NCBI GenBank assembly: GCA_030142905.1
Contig: JASJOG010000277.1
Coordinates: 248,001 to 312,000, forward strand
From: Heliopora coerulea
Lineage: Eukaryota; Cnidaria; Anthozoa; Scleralcyonacea; Helioporidae
Direction: 5' to 3'
DNA length: 64,000 bases
The number at the start of each line of letters is the position of its first letter. Position 1 is the first letter of the stretch. The notes under the pieces were generated by a model. It saw only the letters and a list, made by a program, of their open reading frames with translations, searched no databases and was not told where the DNA came from. Made by a program: the position numbers and the translations under genes. Positions 62,738-64,000 of this stretch are shown here, in pieces.

Positions 62738-63092
62738 GAGGTTTTTTTAAAAGTTTCATTTTGATTACTAATAAAATGTAACAGGTGTTTCATACCTAAC
62801 ACAACAACTGGTTTATCTGGCATCACAATGTGCTTTCCATTGACTACAAAACGATAACCGACTGTGTCCTCGCATCGGAGATAAGGCACATATCCCACAA
62901 TCACCCAGTACACAAGATATGGAAAAAAGGAAACTGACACAGGCACGTATCTCCATTGAGAATCCGGAGTAGATAGTATTTCCAGGGTAACATTCAACAC
63001 AGGGCCTCCAAGCACGAAAAACCGAAAGTTCAGAGTTGAATTATATCGCGCAATTCTGGAATCACCTTGGATGTCCTGTAGCAACAGAGGTC
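22225..63092 (-). CDS. Giant adhesion GPCR (Ig/FN3 - 27 EGF - SEA - Ig2 - HRM - GAIN/GPS - 7TM), 5' partial, 53 exons
   Basis: This is a surface receptor of the adhesion GPCR class, with a very long extracellular region, a GPS autoproteolysis motif and a seven-helix domain. The exons listed in the entries below have GT/AG borders (one GC donor) and matching phases, and add up to 2972 codons plus a TAA at 22225-22227. Rough residues in the visible product are: Ig-like/FN3 modules 1-853, EGF array 854-1912, SEA 1913-2021, two Ig 2022-2206, HRM 2207-2275, GAIN 2276-2491, GPS exon 2492-2550, 7TM 2551-2803, tail 2804-2972. The first exon starts in phase 1, so signal peptide and promoter lie beyond 63.1 kb. 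SEA-Ig-Ig-HRM-GAIN recalls vertebrate group VI (ADGRF) receptors, but the EGF array and the Ig/FN3 head do not. Ligand and G protein cannot be read from sequence. Confidence 0.88.
23206..23448 (-). CDS. aGPCR exon 52: cytoplasmic tail
   Basis: A phase 1-1 exon of 243 nt. The product ([54 protein letters not shown]) is hydrophilic, Ser/Glu-rich and without a known fold. Two other ends are possible: a GGTACG donor 26 bp earlier, or reading on to a TAA directly after the GTGAGT donor. I chose GTGAGT because its phase fits the next exon. Confidence 0.75.
23793..23880 (-). CDS. aGPCR exon 51: membrane-proximal tail
   Basis: A phase 0 to 1 exon of 88 nt coding [20 protein letters not shown] then KKTVRLPNS. 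It is basic and Ser/Thr-rich, as expected just after TM7. The second gene has the same exon (7841-7931) with T-R-D-V-I at the start and G-K-K at a matching place, which supports both models. Confidence 0.82.
24428..24525 (+). repeat. Dispersed repeat D, copy 3
   Basis: Contains TTAACCCTTTCGAGGCGGGA, CCCCTTTTGATGAGTAAAAT, CAGGCGTTAGCCAGAGTAAA. The 3' part is degraded. It lies in the intron after the TM6-TM7 exon of the large receptor. Confidence 0.65.
24681..24935 (-). CDS. aGPCR exon 50: TM5 end, TM6 and TM7
   Basis: A phase 0-0 exon of 85 codons. [14 protein letters not shown] ends TM5, [19 protein letters not shown] is TM6 with the class-typical G-L-T-W-x-x-G, and [20 protein letters not shown] is TM7 with F-N-S-L-Q-G. 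It ends CVLNKQ at a GTAAGT donor. Confidence 0.93.
25232..25368 (-). CDS. aGPCR exon 49: TM4, ECL2 and TM5 start
   Basis: A phase 1 to 0 exon. [14 protein letters not shown] is the end of TM4, then [19 protein letters not shown] carries the conserved E/S-x-C-W-L of extracellular loop 2 and the W-A-F-x-G-P entry of TM5, ending FCVIL. Its cysteine pairs with that of TM3 in this class. Confidence 0.92.
25980..26136 (-). CDS. aGPCR exon 48: TM3 and TM4 start
   Basis: A phase 0 to 1 exon of 157 nt. It starts [20 protein letters not shown], with the conserved extracellular cysteine of TM3, then [16 protein letters not shown] (the M-x-x-E-G-x-x-L-Y motif of adhesion GPCRs) and [12 protein letters not shown] leading into TM4. 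Confidence 0.92.
26600..26809 (-). CDS. aGPCR exon 47: TM1 and TM2
   Basis: A phase 0-0 exon of 70 codons. TM1 is [20 protein letters not shown], the first intracellular loop [11 protein letters not shown], and TM2 [18 protein letters not shown]. These match adhesion GPCR TM1/TM2 (S-x-x-x-L-x-x-T and L-x-L). The exon has the same length and borders as 12275-12484 of the second gene. Confidence 0.92.
27398..27574 (-). CDS. aGPCR exon 46: GPS cleavage motif and tethered agonist
   Basis: A phase 0-0 exon of 59 codons. It contains [20 protein letters not shown] then [19 protein letters not shown], with all four GPS cysteines and the two-residue C-D-C spacing. The usual cleavage tripeptide H-L-T/S appears as H-N-T, so His and Thr are kept and cleavage before Thr is plausible. 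The new N terminus would be TAFAILMD, which fits the hydrophobic tethered-agonist (Stachel) pattern of the class. Confidence 0.9.
28036..28159. repeat. Hairpin MITE B, copy 1 (124 bp)
   Basis: Starts CTGTGATAGAAACATGAATG and ends CATTCATATTTCTATCACAG, an imperfect inverted repeat of about 30 bp. It is followed by TACAGAGATAC and a GTGTCTCTGTACTC block that also follows copy 2. It lies between the GAIN and GPS exons. Confidence 0.8.
28424..29860 (-). CDS. aGPCR exons 44-45: GAIN domain
   Basis: Exons 29630-29860 and 28424-28840, both phase 0-0 (77 and 139 codons). The first is helical ([20 protein letters not shown], then [13 protein letters not shown]), as in GAIN subdomain A. The second continues [20 protein letters not shown] and ends [14 protein letters not shown], a β-rich stretch that leads into the GPS. 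The GAIN domain folds around and catalyses cleavage at the GPS. Confidence 0.84.
29430..29575 (+). repeat. Hairpin repeat A, copy 2
   Basis: AAAAAAACTCGCAGTACATG, CTTTATCGTATC and TTTTAAATCCCGATAAAG mark this copy, next to the donor of GAIN exon 29630-29860. Confidence 0.78.
30563..31697 (-). CDS. aGPCR exons 42-43: hormone-receptor (HRM) domain
   Basis: Exons 31596-31697 (phase 1-1) and 30563-30666 (phase 1-0). The product reads [20 protein letters not shown], then [10 protein letters not shown], then [18 protein letters not shown] and [13 protein letters not shown]. The C...W...T...CP.G..G...C.....W...D.S.C order is that of the HRM fold found N-terminal to the GAIN domain in several adhesion GPCRs. 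Peptide-ligand binding is known for secretin receptors, but here a structural role is as likely. Confidence 0.83.
30784..30990 (+). repeat. Repeat G, copy 1
   Basis: GAGATCATATGAAACTTCAG, GGGGCATGAGG, TTGAGGTTAAATTGAAC and ACCTCGAGGTCAAACAACTG recur in reverse at about 48300-48470. A moderately diverged dispersed repeat, in the intron before HRM exon 30563-30666. Confidence 0.65.
32872..33102 (-). CDS. aGPCR exon 41: second post-SEA Ig domain, GC donor
   Basis: A phase 1-1 exon. [28 protein letters not shown] and [18 protein letters not shown] give the Ig cysteines, core Trp and the N-x-D-G-x-G turn, ending VTVQITSKG. In frame the only workable donor is AAAG|GCAAGA at 32871, a GC-AG type intron; reading on as GT gives a stop after eight codons. 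The upstream intron holds an A/G-rich tract. Confidence 0.8.
33462..33556 (-). CDS. aGPCR exon 40: end of Ig 1 and start of Ig 2
   Basis: A phase 2 to 1 exon of 95 nt, reading [19 protein letters not shown] then [14 protein letters not shown]. The first part is the G strand of the preceding Ig; the P-x-S-V-S-V-T-E-G part is the A strand of the next one. This mid-domain split is ordinary for I-set Ig exons. Confidence 0.83.
33927..34050. repeat. Hairpin MITE B, copy 2 (124 bp)
   Basis: Starts CTGTGATAGAAATATGAATG and ends ATGTTTCTATCACAG, exactly the same length as copy 1. The shared downstream block GTGTCTCTGTACTCTAAGAG follows at about 34167. A partial third copy is at about 63735-63795. 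Confidence 0.8.
34715..34943 (-). CDS. aGPCR exon 39: first post-SEA Ig domain (main part)
   Basis: A phase 1 to 2 exon. It starts [20 protein letters not shown] and has [16 protein letters not shown] and [10 protein letters not shown], giving both cysteines, the core Trp and a D-x-S-x-Y-x-C motif. The domain is finished by the start of the next exon. Confidence 0.86.
35226..35390. repeat. GAA and (GAAGTA)n tract
   Basis: AAGAAG units followed by about 12 AGAAGT units at 35306-35378, in the intron between SEA and Ig. Spurious Glu/Val and Ser/Thr frames arise here. Confidence 0.92.
35919..37929 (-). CDS. aGPCR exons 36-38: SEA domain
   Basis: Three exons: 37811-37929 (phase 1 to 0), 36561-36619 (0 to 2) and 35919-36067 (2 to 1). 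Together they give [15 protein letters not shown]...[14 protein letters not shown], then [17 protein letters not shown], then [16 protein letters not shown]. This is the order of helices and strands of a SEA domain, whose typical end is F-x-x-G-S-V-x-V-x-F. The self-cleaving G-S-[VI]-[VI]-V site is seen here as G-S-V-I-C, which fits the G^SVxx pattern, so autoproteolysis is possible but unproven. Known SEA-Ig adhesion receptors place SEA at this point. Confidence 0.82.
38890..39064 (-). repeat. tRNA-derived SINE-like sequence
   Basis: On the minus strand TAGCTTAGTTGG resembles a Pol III A box, and GGTTCGATTC, about 30 bp on, resembles a B box, as in tRNA-derived SINE heads. It cannot be folded as a normal tRNA. 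It lies in the intron between EGF 27 and the SEA domain. Confidence 0.6.
39168..39284 (-). CDS. aGPCR EGF domain 27, last before SEA
   Basis: A phase 1-1 exon of 39 codons, [17 protein letters not shown] then [15 protein letters not shown]. It keeps six cysteines and the calcium motif but lacks the N-A-T sequon. The following 1.2-kb intron to the SEA domain carries a tRNA-derived SINE-like sequence. Confidence 0.88.
39970..40089 (-). CDS. aGPCR EGF domain 26
   Basis: A phase 1-1 exon of 40 codons, [20 protein letters not shown] then [13 protein letters not shown]. All six cysteines are present. It differs from the rest of the array in its second loop (GTGGIC instead of HPNATC) and looks more like fibrillin/uromodulin EGF repeats. 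Donor G|GTAAAG. Confidence 0.88.
40795..40914 (-). CDS. aGPCR EGF domain 25
   Basis: A phase 1-1 exon of 40 codons, [17 protein letters not shown] then [13 protein letters not shown]. The second calcium-motif position is K (D-I-K-E), and the donor GTTGAC is poorer than in the other EGF exons, though phase and length fit. Recognition as a calcium-type EGF is clear; whether the exon is always included is less sure. Confidence 0.83.
   Translation of the reverse strand, partial: TSRNAMEATLVTKMQTVLKSLVRTNVCARMVSMEMEYHA
40979..41295. repeat. Palindromic repeat C
   Basis: TTTCATAAACGAGTGCGAGC near 40987 is inverted as CACGAGTTTATGAAATAGC near 41180. Inside, a GAGAACA-CACGAGGC-GTAGGCCGAGTG-TTGTTCTCGA hairpin is present twice in tandem. 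A second palindrome with TAAGAAAT ... ATTTCTTA arms (41226-41286) abuts it. It lies between EGF exons 24 and 25. Confidence 0.75.
41827..43255 (-). CDS. aGPCR EGF domains 21-24
   Basis: Exons 43139-43255 ([16 protein letters not shown]), 42436-42552 ([16 protein letters not shown]), 42249-42365 ([16 protein letters not shown]) and 41827-41946 ([17 protein letters not shown], 40 codons). All are phase 1-1. Domains 21 and 23 share the V-N-E start and the N-A-N-C-T-D-T-F-G stretch and look like a local duplicate pair. The N-A-[ST] sequon begins to be lost in this part of the array. Confidence 0.9.
42705..42975. repeat. CCATCCGTCCGT-type tetranucleotide tract
   Basis: About 270 bp of CCGT, CCAT and TCGT units between EGF exons 21 and 22, with a perfect CCAT core at about 42860-42900. 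It gives long spurious Pro/Ser/Arg and Met/Asp/Gly frames. Confidence 0.92.
43910..45621 (-). CDS. aGPCR EGF domains 17-20
   Basis: Exons 45505-45621 ([16 protein letters not shown]), 45314-45430 ([16 protein letters not shown]), 44550-44669 ([17 protein letters not shown], 40 codons) and 43910-44026 ([16 protein letters not shown]). All are phase 1-1, with six cysteines and the β-hydroxylation consensus. A long (ATT)n tract lies in the intron between domains 19 and 20. Confidence 0.9.
44262..44366. repeat. Short hairpin followed by (ATT)n
   Basis: TCTGCAGGAGTT and AACTCCTGCAGA form a hairpin, followed by about 22 ATT units to 44366. A simple-sequence tail after a structured head is the layout of some SINEs. 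Confidence 0.8.
46012..46103 (-). pseudogene. Dead EGF exon in intron (between EGF 16 and 17)
   Basis: Minus-strand reading gives [20 protein letters not shown] then YSYSC and a TGA. The C-H-x-N-A and D-S-H-x-S-Y-x-C skeleton of the neighbouring EGF domains is plain, but the acceptor is gone, one cysteine is lost and a stop follows. Not included in the gene model. Confidence 0.7.
46180..46787 (-). CDS. aGPCR EGF domains 15-16
   Basis: Exons 46671-46787 ([16 protein letters not shown], with [12 protein letters not shown]) and 46180-46296 ([16 protein letters not shown], with [13 protein letters not shown]), both phase 1-1 and 117 nt. Donors are GTAAGT-like. The next intron contains a dead EGF exon at about 46012-46103. 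Confidence 0.9.
47666..47770. repeat. 13-bp tandem repeat (AAAGGTCAGGGTC), about eight units
   Basis: Minisatellite in the intron between EGF 14 and 15. Each unit holds AGGTCA followed by GGGTCA, so the array is a run of nuclear-receptor-like half-sites with 0- and 1-bp spacing. Simple tandem expansion explains it without function. Confidence 0.95.
47957..48289. mobile_element. MITE-like element with poly-G / poly-C ends
   Basis: CCATAGGCGTACGGGCC followed by 19 G (47984-48002) mirrors a run of 13 C (48258-48270) followed by GCCCCGTATGCTTATGG. The arms are inverted repeats of each other. No ORF inside. Confidence 0.65.
48300..48470 (-). repeat. Repeat G, copy 2 (reverse)
   Basis: Reverse complement of 30784-30990: CAGTTGTTCGACCTCGAGGT, GGTTCAATTTCACCCGAACT, CATGCCCCCTCTAG and ATATGATCTCT. 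It directly abuts the poly-G/poly-C element. Confidence 0.65.
49015..49997 (-). CDS. aGPCR EGF domains 11-14
   Basis: Four phase 1-1 exons of 117 nt: 49881-49997 ([16 protein letters not shown]), 49577-49693 ([16 protein letters not shown]), 49384-49500 ([16 protein letters not shown]) and 49015-49131 ([16 protein letters not shown]). Domain 13 has V in place of N/D in the D-I-[ND]-E calcium motif, so calcium affinity may be reduced there. A dead half-EGF lies in the intron just upstream (about 50113-50180). The 2.2-kb intron after domain 14 holds the AGGTCA array and a poly-G/poly-C MITE. Confidence 0.9.
50113..50180 (-). pseudogene. Dead half-EGF exon in intron (between EGF 10 and 11)
   Basis: Minus-strand reading gives [20 protein letters not shown], which matches D-[ST]-x-G-S-Y-x-C-x-C-N-P-G-F-x-G-N of the array with several cysteines lost. 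No splice sites fit. Confidence 0.55.
50428..51456 (-). CDS. aGPCR EGF domains 8-10 (third copy of the three-EGF block)
   Basis: Exons 51340-51456 ([16 protein letters not shown]), 51145-51261 ([16 protein letters not shown], differing from its twin by VGFYNC for VGSYSC and TVC for TAC) and 50428-50544 ([16 protein letters not shown]). All are phase 1-1 and 117 nt. The last again ends GDMACCE with a doubled cysteine. A 600-bp intron with no recognisable feature separates the second and third exon. Confidence 0.9.
51137..52730. repeat. 797-bp tandem duplication within the EGF array
   Basis: EGF exons 5-6 with their introns (51942-52257) and exons 8-9 (51145-51460) are near-identical, and so are the flanks through exons 4 and 7 (start points 52503 and 51706). 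All three exon starts differ by exactly 797 bp. Introns match as well as exons, so the event is recent, by unequal crossing-over or replication slippage. Confidence 0.92.
51590..52253 (-). CDS. aGPCR EGF domains 5-7 (second copy of the three-EGF block)
   Basis: Exons 52137-52253 ([16 protein letters not shown]), 51942-52058 ([16 protein letters not shown]) and 51590-51706 ([16 protein letters not shown]), all phase 1-1 and 117 nt. Exons 5 and 6 and their introns are almost base-for-base identical to those 797 bp further along, which marks a recent tandem duplication. All contain the six-cysteine EGF pattern and the β-hydroxylation consensus. Confidence 0.9.
52387..53404 (-). CDS. aGPCR EGF domains 2-4 (first copy of the three-EGF block)
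   Basis: Three phase 1-1 exons of 117 nt: 53288-53404 ([16 protein letters not shown]), 53066-53182 ([16 protein letters not shown]) and 52387-52503 ([16 protein letters not shown]). Each is a complete calcium-binding EGF domain. The types (DIDEC..NPC, DINECLT, DFDEC..RPC) recur in the same order in the two blocks that follow. The third type ends with a doubled cysteine, GDMACCE, so it has an odd number of cysteines. Confidence 0.9.
53765..53889 (+). repeat. Dispersed repeat D, copy 4
   Basis: Contains GAGACGTCTCCCTGTTGATG, CGTCTGGTGTCAGC and AAAAGTCGAGTACAGACCG, matching both halves of copy 1 across the mariner site. It lies between EGF exons 1 and 2. Confidence 0.65.
53917..54039 (-). CDS. 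aGPCR exon 9: calcium-binding EGF domain 1
   Basis: A phase 1-1 exon of 41 codons, [18 protein letters not shown] then [20 protein letters not shown]. It has all six EGF cysteines, the N-terminal D-L-D-E calcium ligands, and the C-x-N-x4-Y-x-C-x-C signature for Asp/Asn β-hydroxylation. It is one or two residues longer than the rest of the array and lacks the N-A-T sequon found in most later repeats. Confidence 0.9.
54706..55026 (-). CDS. aGPCR exon 8: fibronectin type III domain 3
   Basis: A phase 1-1 exon of 107 codons opening with [18 protein letters not shown]. It includes [38 protein letters not shown] and QPSETF. It is the last module of the Ig/FN3 head; the next exon starts the EGF array. 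The donor is CAG|GTAAT at 54705. Confidence 0.86.
55490..55622 (+). repeat. Hairpin repeat A, copy 3
   Basis: AAAAAACTCGCAGTACGTGC, TTTATCGGACCC and ATATCCGATAAAGGACTCC. It lies between module X3 and FN3 domain 3. Confidence 0.75.
56205..56532. mobile_element. Palindromic MITE rich in TTTCACATATGAAA
   Basis: Ends CCCTTACGAAAATTTCATAT and ATTCTCCTAAGGG are inverted copies. The interior repeats TTTCACATATGAAA and its variants (CATGCG, CACGTG) several times in both directions. 328 bp, no ORF, about 50 bp past the donor of module X3. Confidence 0.75.
56583..56888 (-). CDS. aGPCR exon 7: cryptic Ig-like module X3
   Basis: A phase 1-1 exon of 102 codons. [19 protein letters not shown] has the G-x-P-x-P turn typical of I-set Ig domains, and [19 protein letters not shown] matches [19 protein letters not shown] of X1, including the single shared cysteine before the D-T. 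So X1 and X3 share one Cys, and none of the three copies has the canonical Ig pair. A CATATG-rich MITE starts about 50 bp past the donor. Confidence 0.7.
57349..57678 (-). CDS. aGPCR exon 6: Ig domain 2 of the head
   Basis: A phase 1-1 exon of 110 codons. Landmarks are [13 protein letters not shown] (first cysteine), [11 protein letters not shown] (core Trp) and [14 protein letters not shown] (second cysteine). An extra Cys replaces the usual Asp/Glu region before GTYSC, so an additional disulphide or a free thiol is possible. This opens the third head unit. Confidence 0.86.
57885..58170. repeat. GAACGAACGGAC-type tetranucleotide tract
   Basis: About 285 bp of GAAC, GGAC and AAAC units between Ig 2 and FN3 2 of the head. 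No gene. Confidence 0.9.
58269..58589 (-). CDS. aGPCR exon 5: fibronectin type III domain 2
   Basis: A phase 1-1 exon of 107 codons opening with [20 protein letters not shown]. It has [37 protein letters not shown] and a final ETYLG. Layout and the CNGAPVRG loop parallel the other two FN3 exons ([16 protein letters not shown]), which places a conserved cysteine in the same strand. The donor is at 58268. Confidence 0.86.
58760..59062 (+). repeat. SINE-like sequence with a TCTCCGGGTACTCCGG block
   Basis: GTGGTAGTGCTCACCAC and GTTTGATTC look like a tRNA-type head (A and B boxes). TTTTCTCCGGGTACTCCGGT is a word seen in SINE bodies of several animal groups, as I recall it. The family is not assigned. 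Confidence 0.55.
59888..60199 (-). CDS. aGPCR exon 4: cryptic Ig-like module X2
   Basis: A phase 1-1 exon of 104 codons. The opening [19 protein letters not shown] aligns with [17 protein letters not shown] of module X1, and [11 protein letters not shown] sits where the Ig D-x-G-Y-x-C strand would be. One cysteine (SMQCSF) is present without an obvious partner. It lies between a canonical Ig exon and an FN3 exon, as in the other units. The fold assignment is inferred. Confidence 0.7.
60625..60972 (-). CDS. aGPCR exon 3: Ig domain 1 of the head
   Basis: A phase 1-1 exon of 116 codons. It has canonical V/I-type Ig landmarks: SVVLTCNF for the first cysteine, FNWRVYTYN for the core Trp, and [12 protein letters not shown] for the D-x-G-x-Y-x-C motif. 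There are several N-glycosylation sequons (NGS, NLT, NYS). It starts the second Ig / cryptic Ig / FN3 unit. Confidence 0.87.
61130..61400. repeat. GGAAGAAA-type purine tract
   Basis: About 270 bp of AAGG/AAAG units, purine on the plus strand, between Ig 1 and FN3 1 of the head. Confidence 0.88.
61576..61899 (-). CDS. aGPCR exon 2: fibronectin type III domain 1
   Basis: A phase 1-1 exon of 108 codons that opens with [14 protein letters not shown] and contains [37 protein letters not shown] and PSPEF. These match the FN3 pattern: proline-rich entry, a Trp in strand B, a Tyr corner, and a W-S-x-P exit. The acceptor is at 61900-61901 and the donor begins at 61575. Its role is presumably structural or adhesive in the N-terminal head. 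Confidence 0.85.
62314..62410. repeat. (TA)n(GT)n microsatellite
   Basis: CATGCATGCATATATATA leads into about 20 TA and then about 20 GT units. A second (TA)n is at 62701-62731. Confidence 0.95.
62420..62590 (-). repeat. Hairpin repeat A, copy 4 (reverse)
   Basis: GTGCTTTATCGGCATTT, CACGAGGCGATAGCCGAGTG and CCCGATAAAGCACGAACTGC show the best preserved inverted pair of the four copies. It is next to a (TA)n(GT)n tract in the intron after module X1. Confidence 0.8.
62796..63092 (-). CDS. aGPCR exon 1 in window: cryptic Ig-like module X1
   Basis: A phase 1-1 exon of 99 codons that reads [20 protein letters not shown] and on. It has the outline of an Ig fold: a β-strand run [11 protein letters not shown], then YWVIVGY and [11 protein letters not shown], which resembles the D-x-G-x-Y-x-C segment of I-set Ig domains with the cysteine replaced. 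The same module recurs at 59888-60199 and 56583-56888, each time just before an FN3 exon. The Ig assignment is inference from pattern. By analogy with the other two units, a canonical Ig exon should lie upstream, outside the window. Confidence 0.7.
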
Positions 63093-64000
63093 CTAAAAAA
63101 CATGGTAAACATTCGTTCAGAGAAAATTTCATGATCAACATAAACTGTAACAGTCAACTCAAAAAATTCAGTTGACTTCAAGGGAATTCGAACAGATTTT
63201 CAGACCGCTGTTTTACGCCAGTTACGCTGCTGAGTCAACTAGGAACTGTACGCTCGTTAATACATTTTAAGAACACCAGAGATTCTCACCGGTCATCAGA
63301 AGCTTGAGGGTTTGATCCTCGTCTGGGGCTCAGAAATCGTTTTCCTGAGGATAGAACTTGACGAACGTTCATTTATCATTTCAAGATATCTCCAAGCTTT
63401 CACATTTCTAAACTATATATCTCAGATTCTCGCGTGACTTAGCACTTTATATCACTGAGGATATGCAGTATTTCGATTCTACTTCAGAGTGATCCAGAGG
63501 GTAACATGAAAAGAAGAAGTCATGATTAACCTAAATGCGACCGTGAAATAAATTCGTTTAGGTCGAATGCAATTGTAAGGGACAGTGGTAGCCATTGCAG
63601 CCGATAAGTTCCAGCAAATGAAGAGGACTACCCCAGCTTAAACAACCACATTTCAATTTTAATTGACGAATACCACTTTAACAAATAAAAAAGTGGTGGA
63701 GTGCCAGTTACTCCATGCGTTTCCACTCGGCATTTTTTCCGTCTGAAATGAGGTCATCATTGTTTCTCTTTCAGTACAGAGACACAAAAGGCTATTTTCT
63801 ATTTTTTTTTTTAATATAAAATGAATAACCTTTTTCTGAATTTTCGTGACGCCATCCATGTTTGTTCTTTATTATCAAATAAGACATATCGTACGTTTGC
63901 TCTGACTGGATAAGACTTATTTTCTCTCGGATTACAAAGACAGCATGAAGTTACGAGAATTCGGTGAAACCTCGAGATTTTATCATACAAGGAGCTTTTG
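63093..64000. other. 5' flanking intron sequence of the large receptor
   Basis: No exon recognised. 63175-63260 on the minus strand has GTAACTGGCG and CTGTTCGAATTCC, weak A/B-box-like words, and 63735-63795 is a partial copy of hairpin B with CAGTACAGAGACACAAAAGG. Earlier exons must lie beyond the window. Confidence 0.45.

Overview
The window looks like intron-rich animal nuclear DNA, most likely from a cnidarian such as a coral or sea anemone. The grounds are many short phase-1 exons that each encode one extracellular domain, adhesion-GPCR-type seven-helix exons, and a dense load of MITEs, tRNA-derived SINE-like pieces, microsatellites, a mariner and GIY-YIG retroelement remnants. The species is inference. 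No prokaryotic genes, rRNA, intact tRNA or CRISPR array were seen. I built the gene models by reading splice sites, reading frame and intron phase by eye.

Main gene (minus strand, 63092 down to 22225, 5' end beyond the window). It has 53 exons whose phases all match and sum to 2972 codons plus a stop. They encode a giant adhesion GPCR: three units of Ig / cryptic Ig-like / FN3 (the first Ig lies outside the window), 27 calcium-binding EGF domains, a SEA domain, two Ig domains, a hormone-receptor (HRM) domain, a GAIN domain with GPS, seven transmembrane helices and a Ser/Glu-rich cytoplasmic tail. The EGF array is still evolving: a three-EGF block occurs three times, two of the copies form a near-identical 797-bp tandem duplication, and two dead EGF exons lie in introns.

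Second gene (minus strand, 15475 down to 5584). This shorter tandem paralogue has a C-type lectin exon, a short Ser/Thr/Asn stalk, a 27-nt exon that resembles the end of a GPS, four 7TM exons and two tail exons that line up with those of the large gene. No GAIN domain was found. The lectin exon carries an in-frame TGA just before its GEPN motif, so the gene is either a recent pseudogene or its 7TM part is expressed without the lectin.

Mobile DNA. A mariner with 27-bp inverted repeats (6375-7718) sits in the last intron of the second gene, nested inside an older dispersed repeat. A 3.4-3.6 kb direct duplication (1-3434 and 16523-20084) flanks the second gene; it carries a GIY-YIG remnant on the minus strand and a broken small ORF on the plus strand. 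Several hairpin or MITE families recur: a 589-bp element with 77-bp inverted repeats, a 124-bp hairpin seen twice, a four-copy TTTATCGG/CCGATAAA hairpin, a CATATG-rich palindromic element and a poly-G/poly-C-ended element. Stretches between exons otherwise hold microsatellites or unrecognised sequence.
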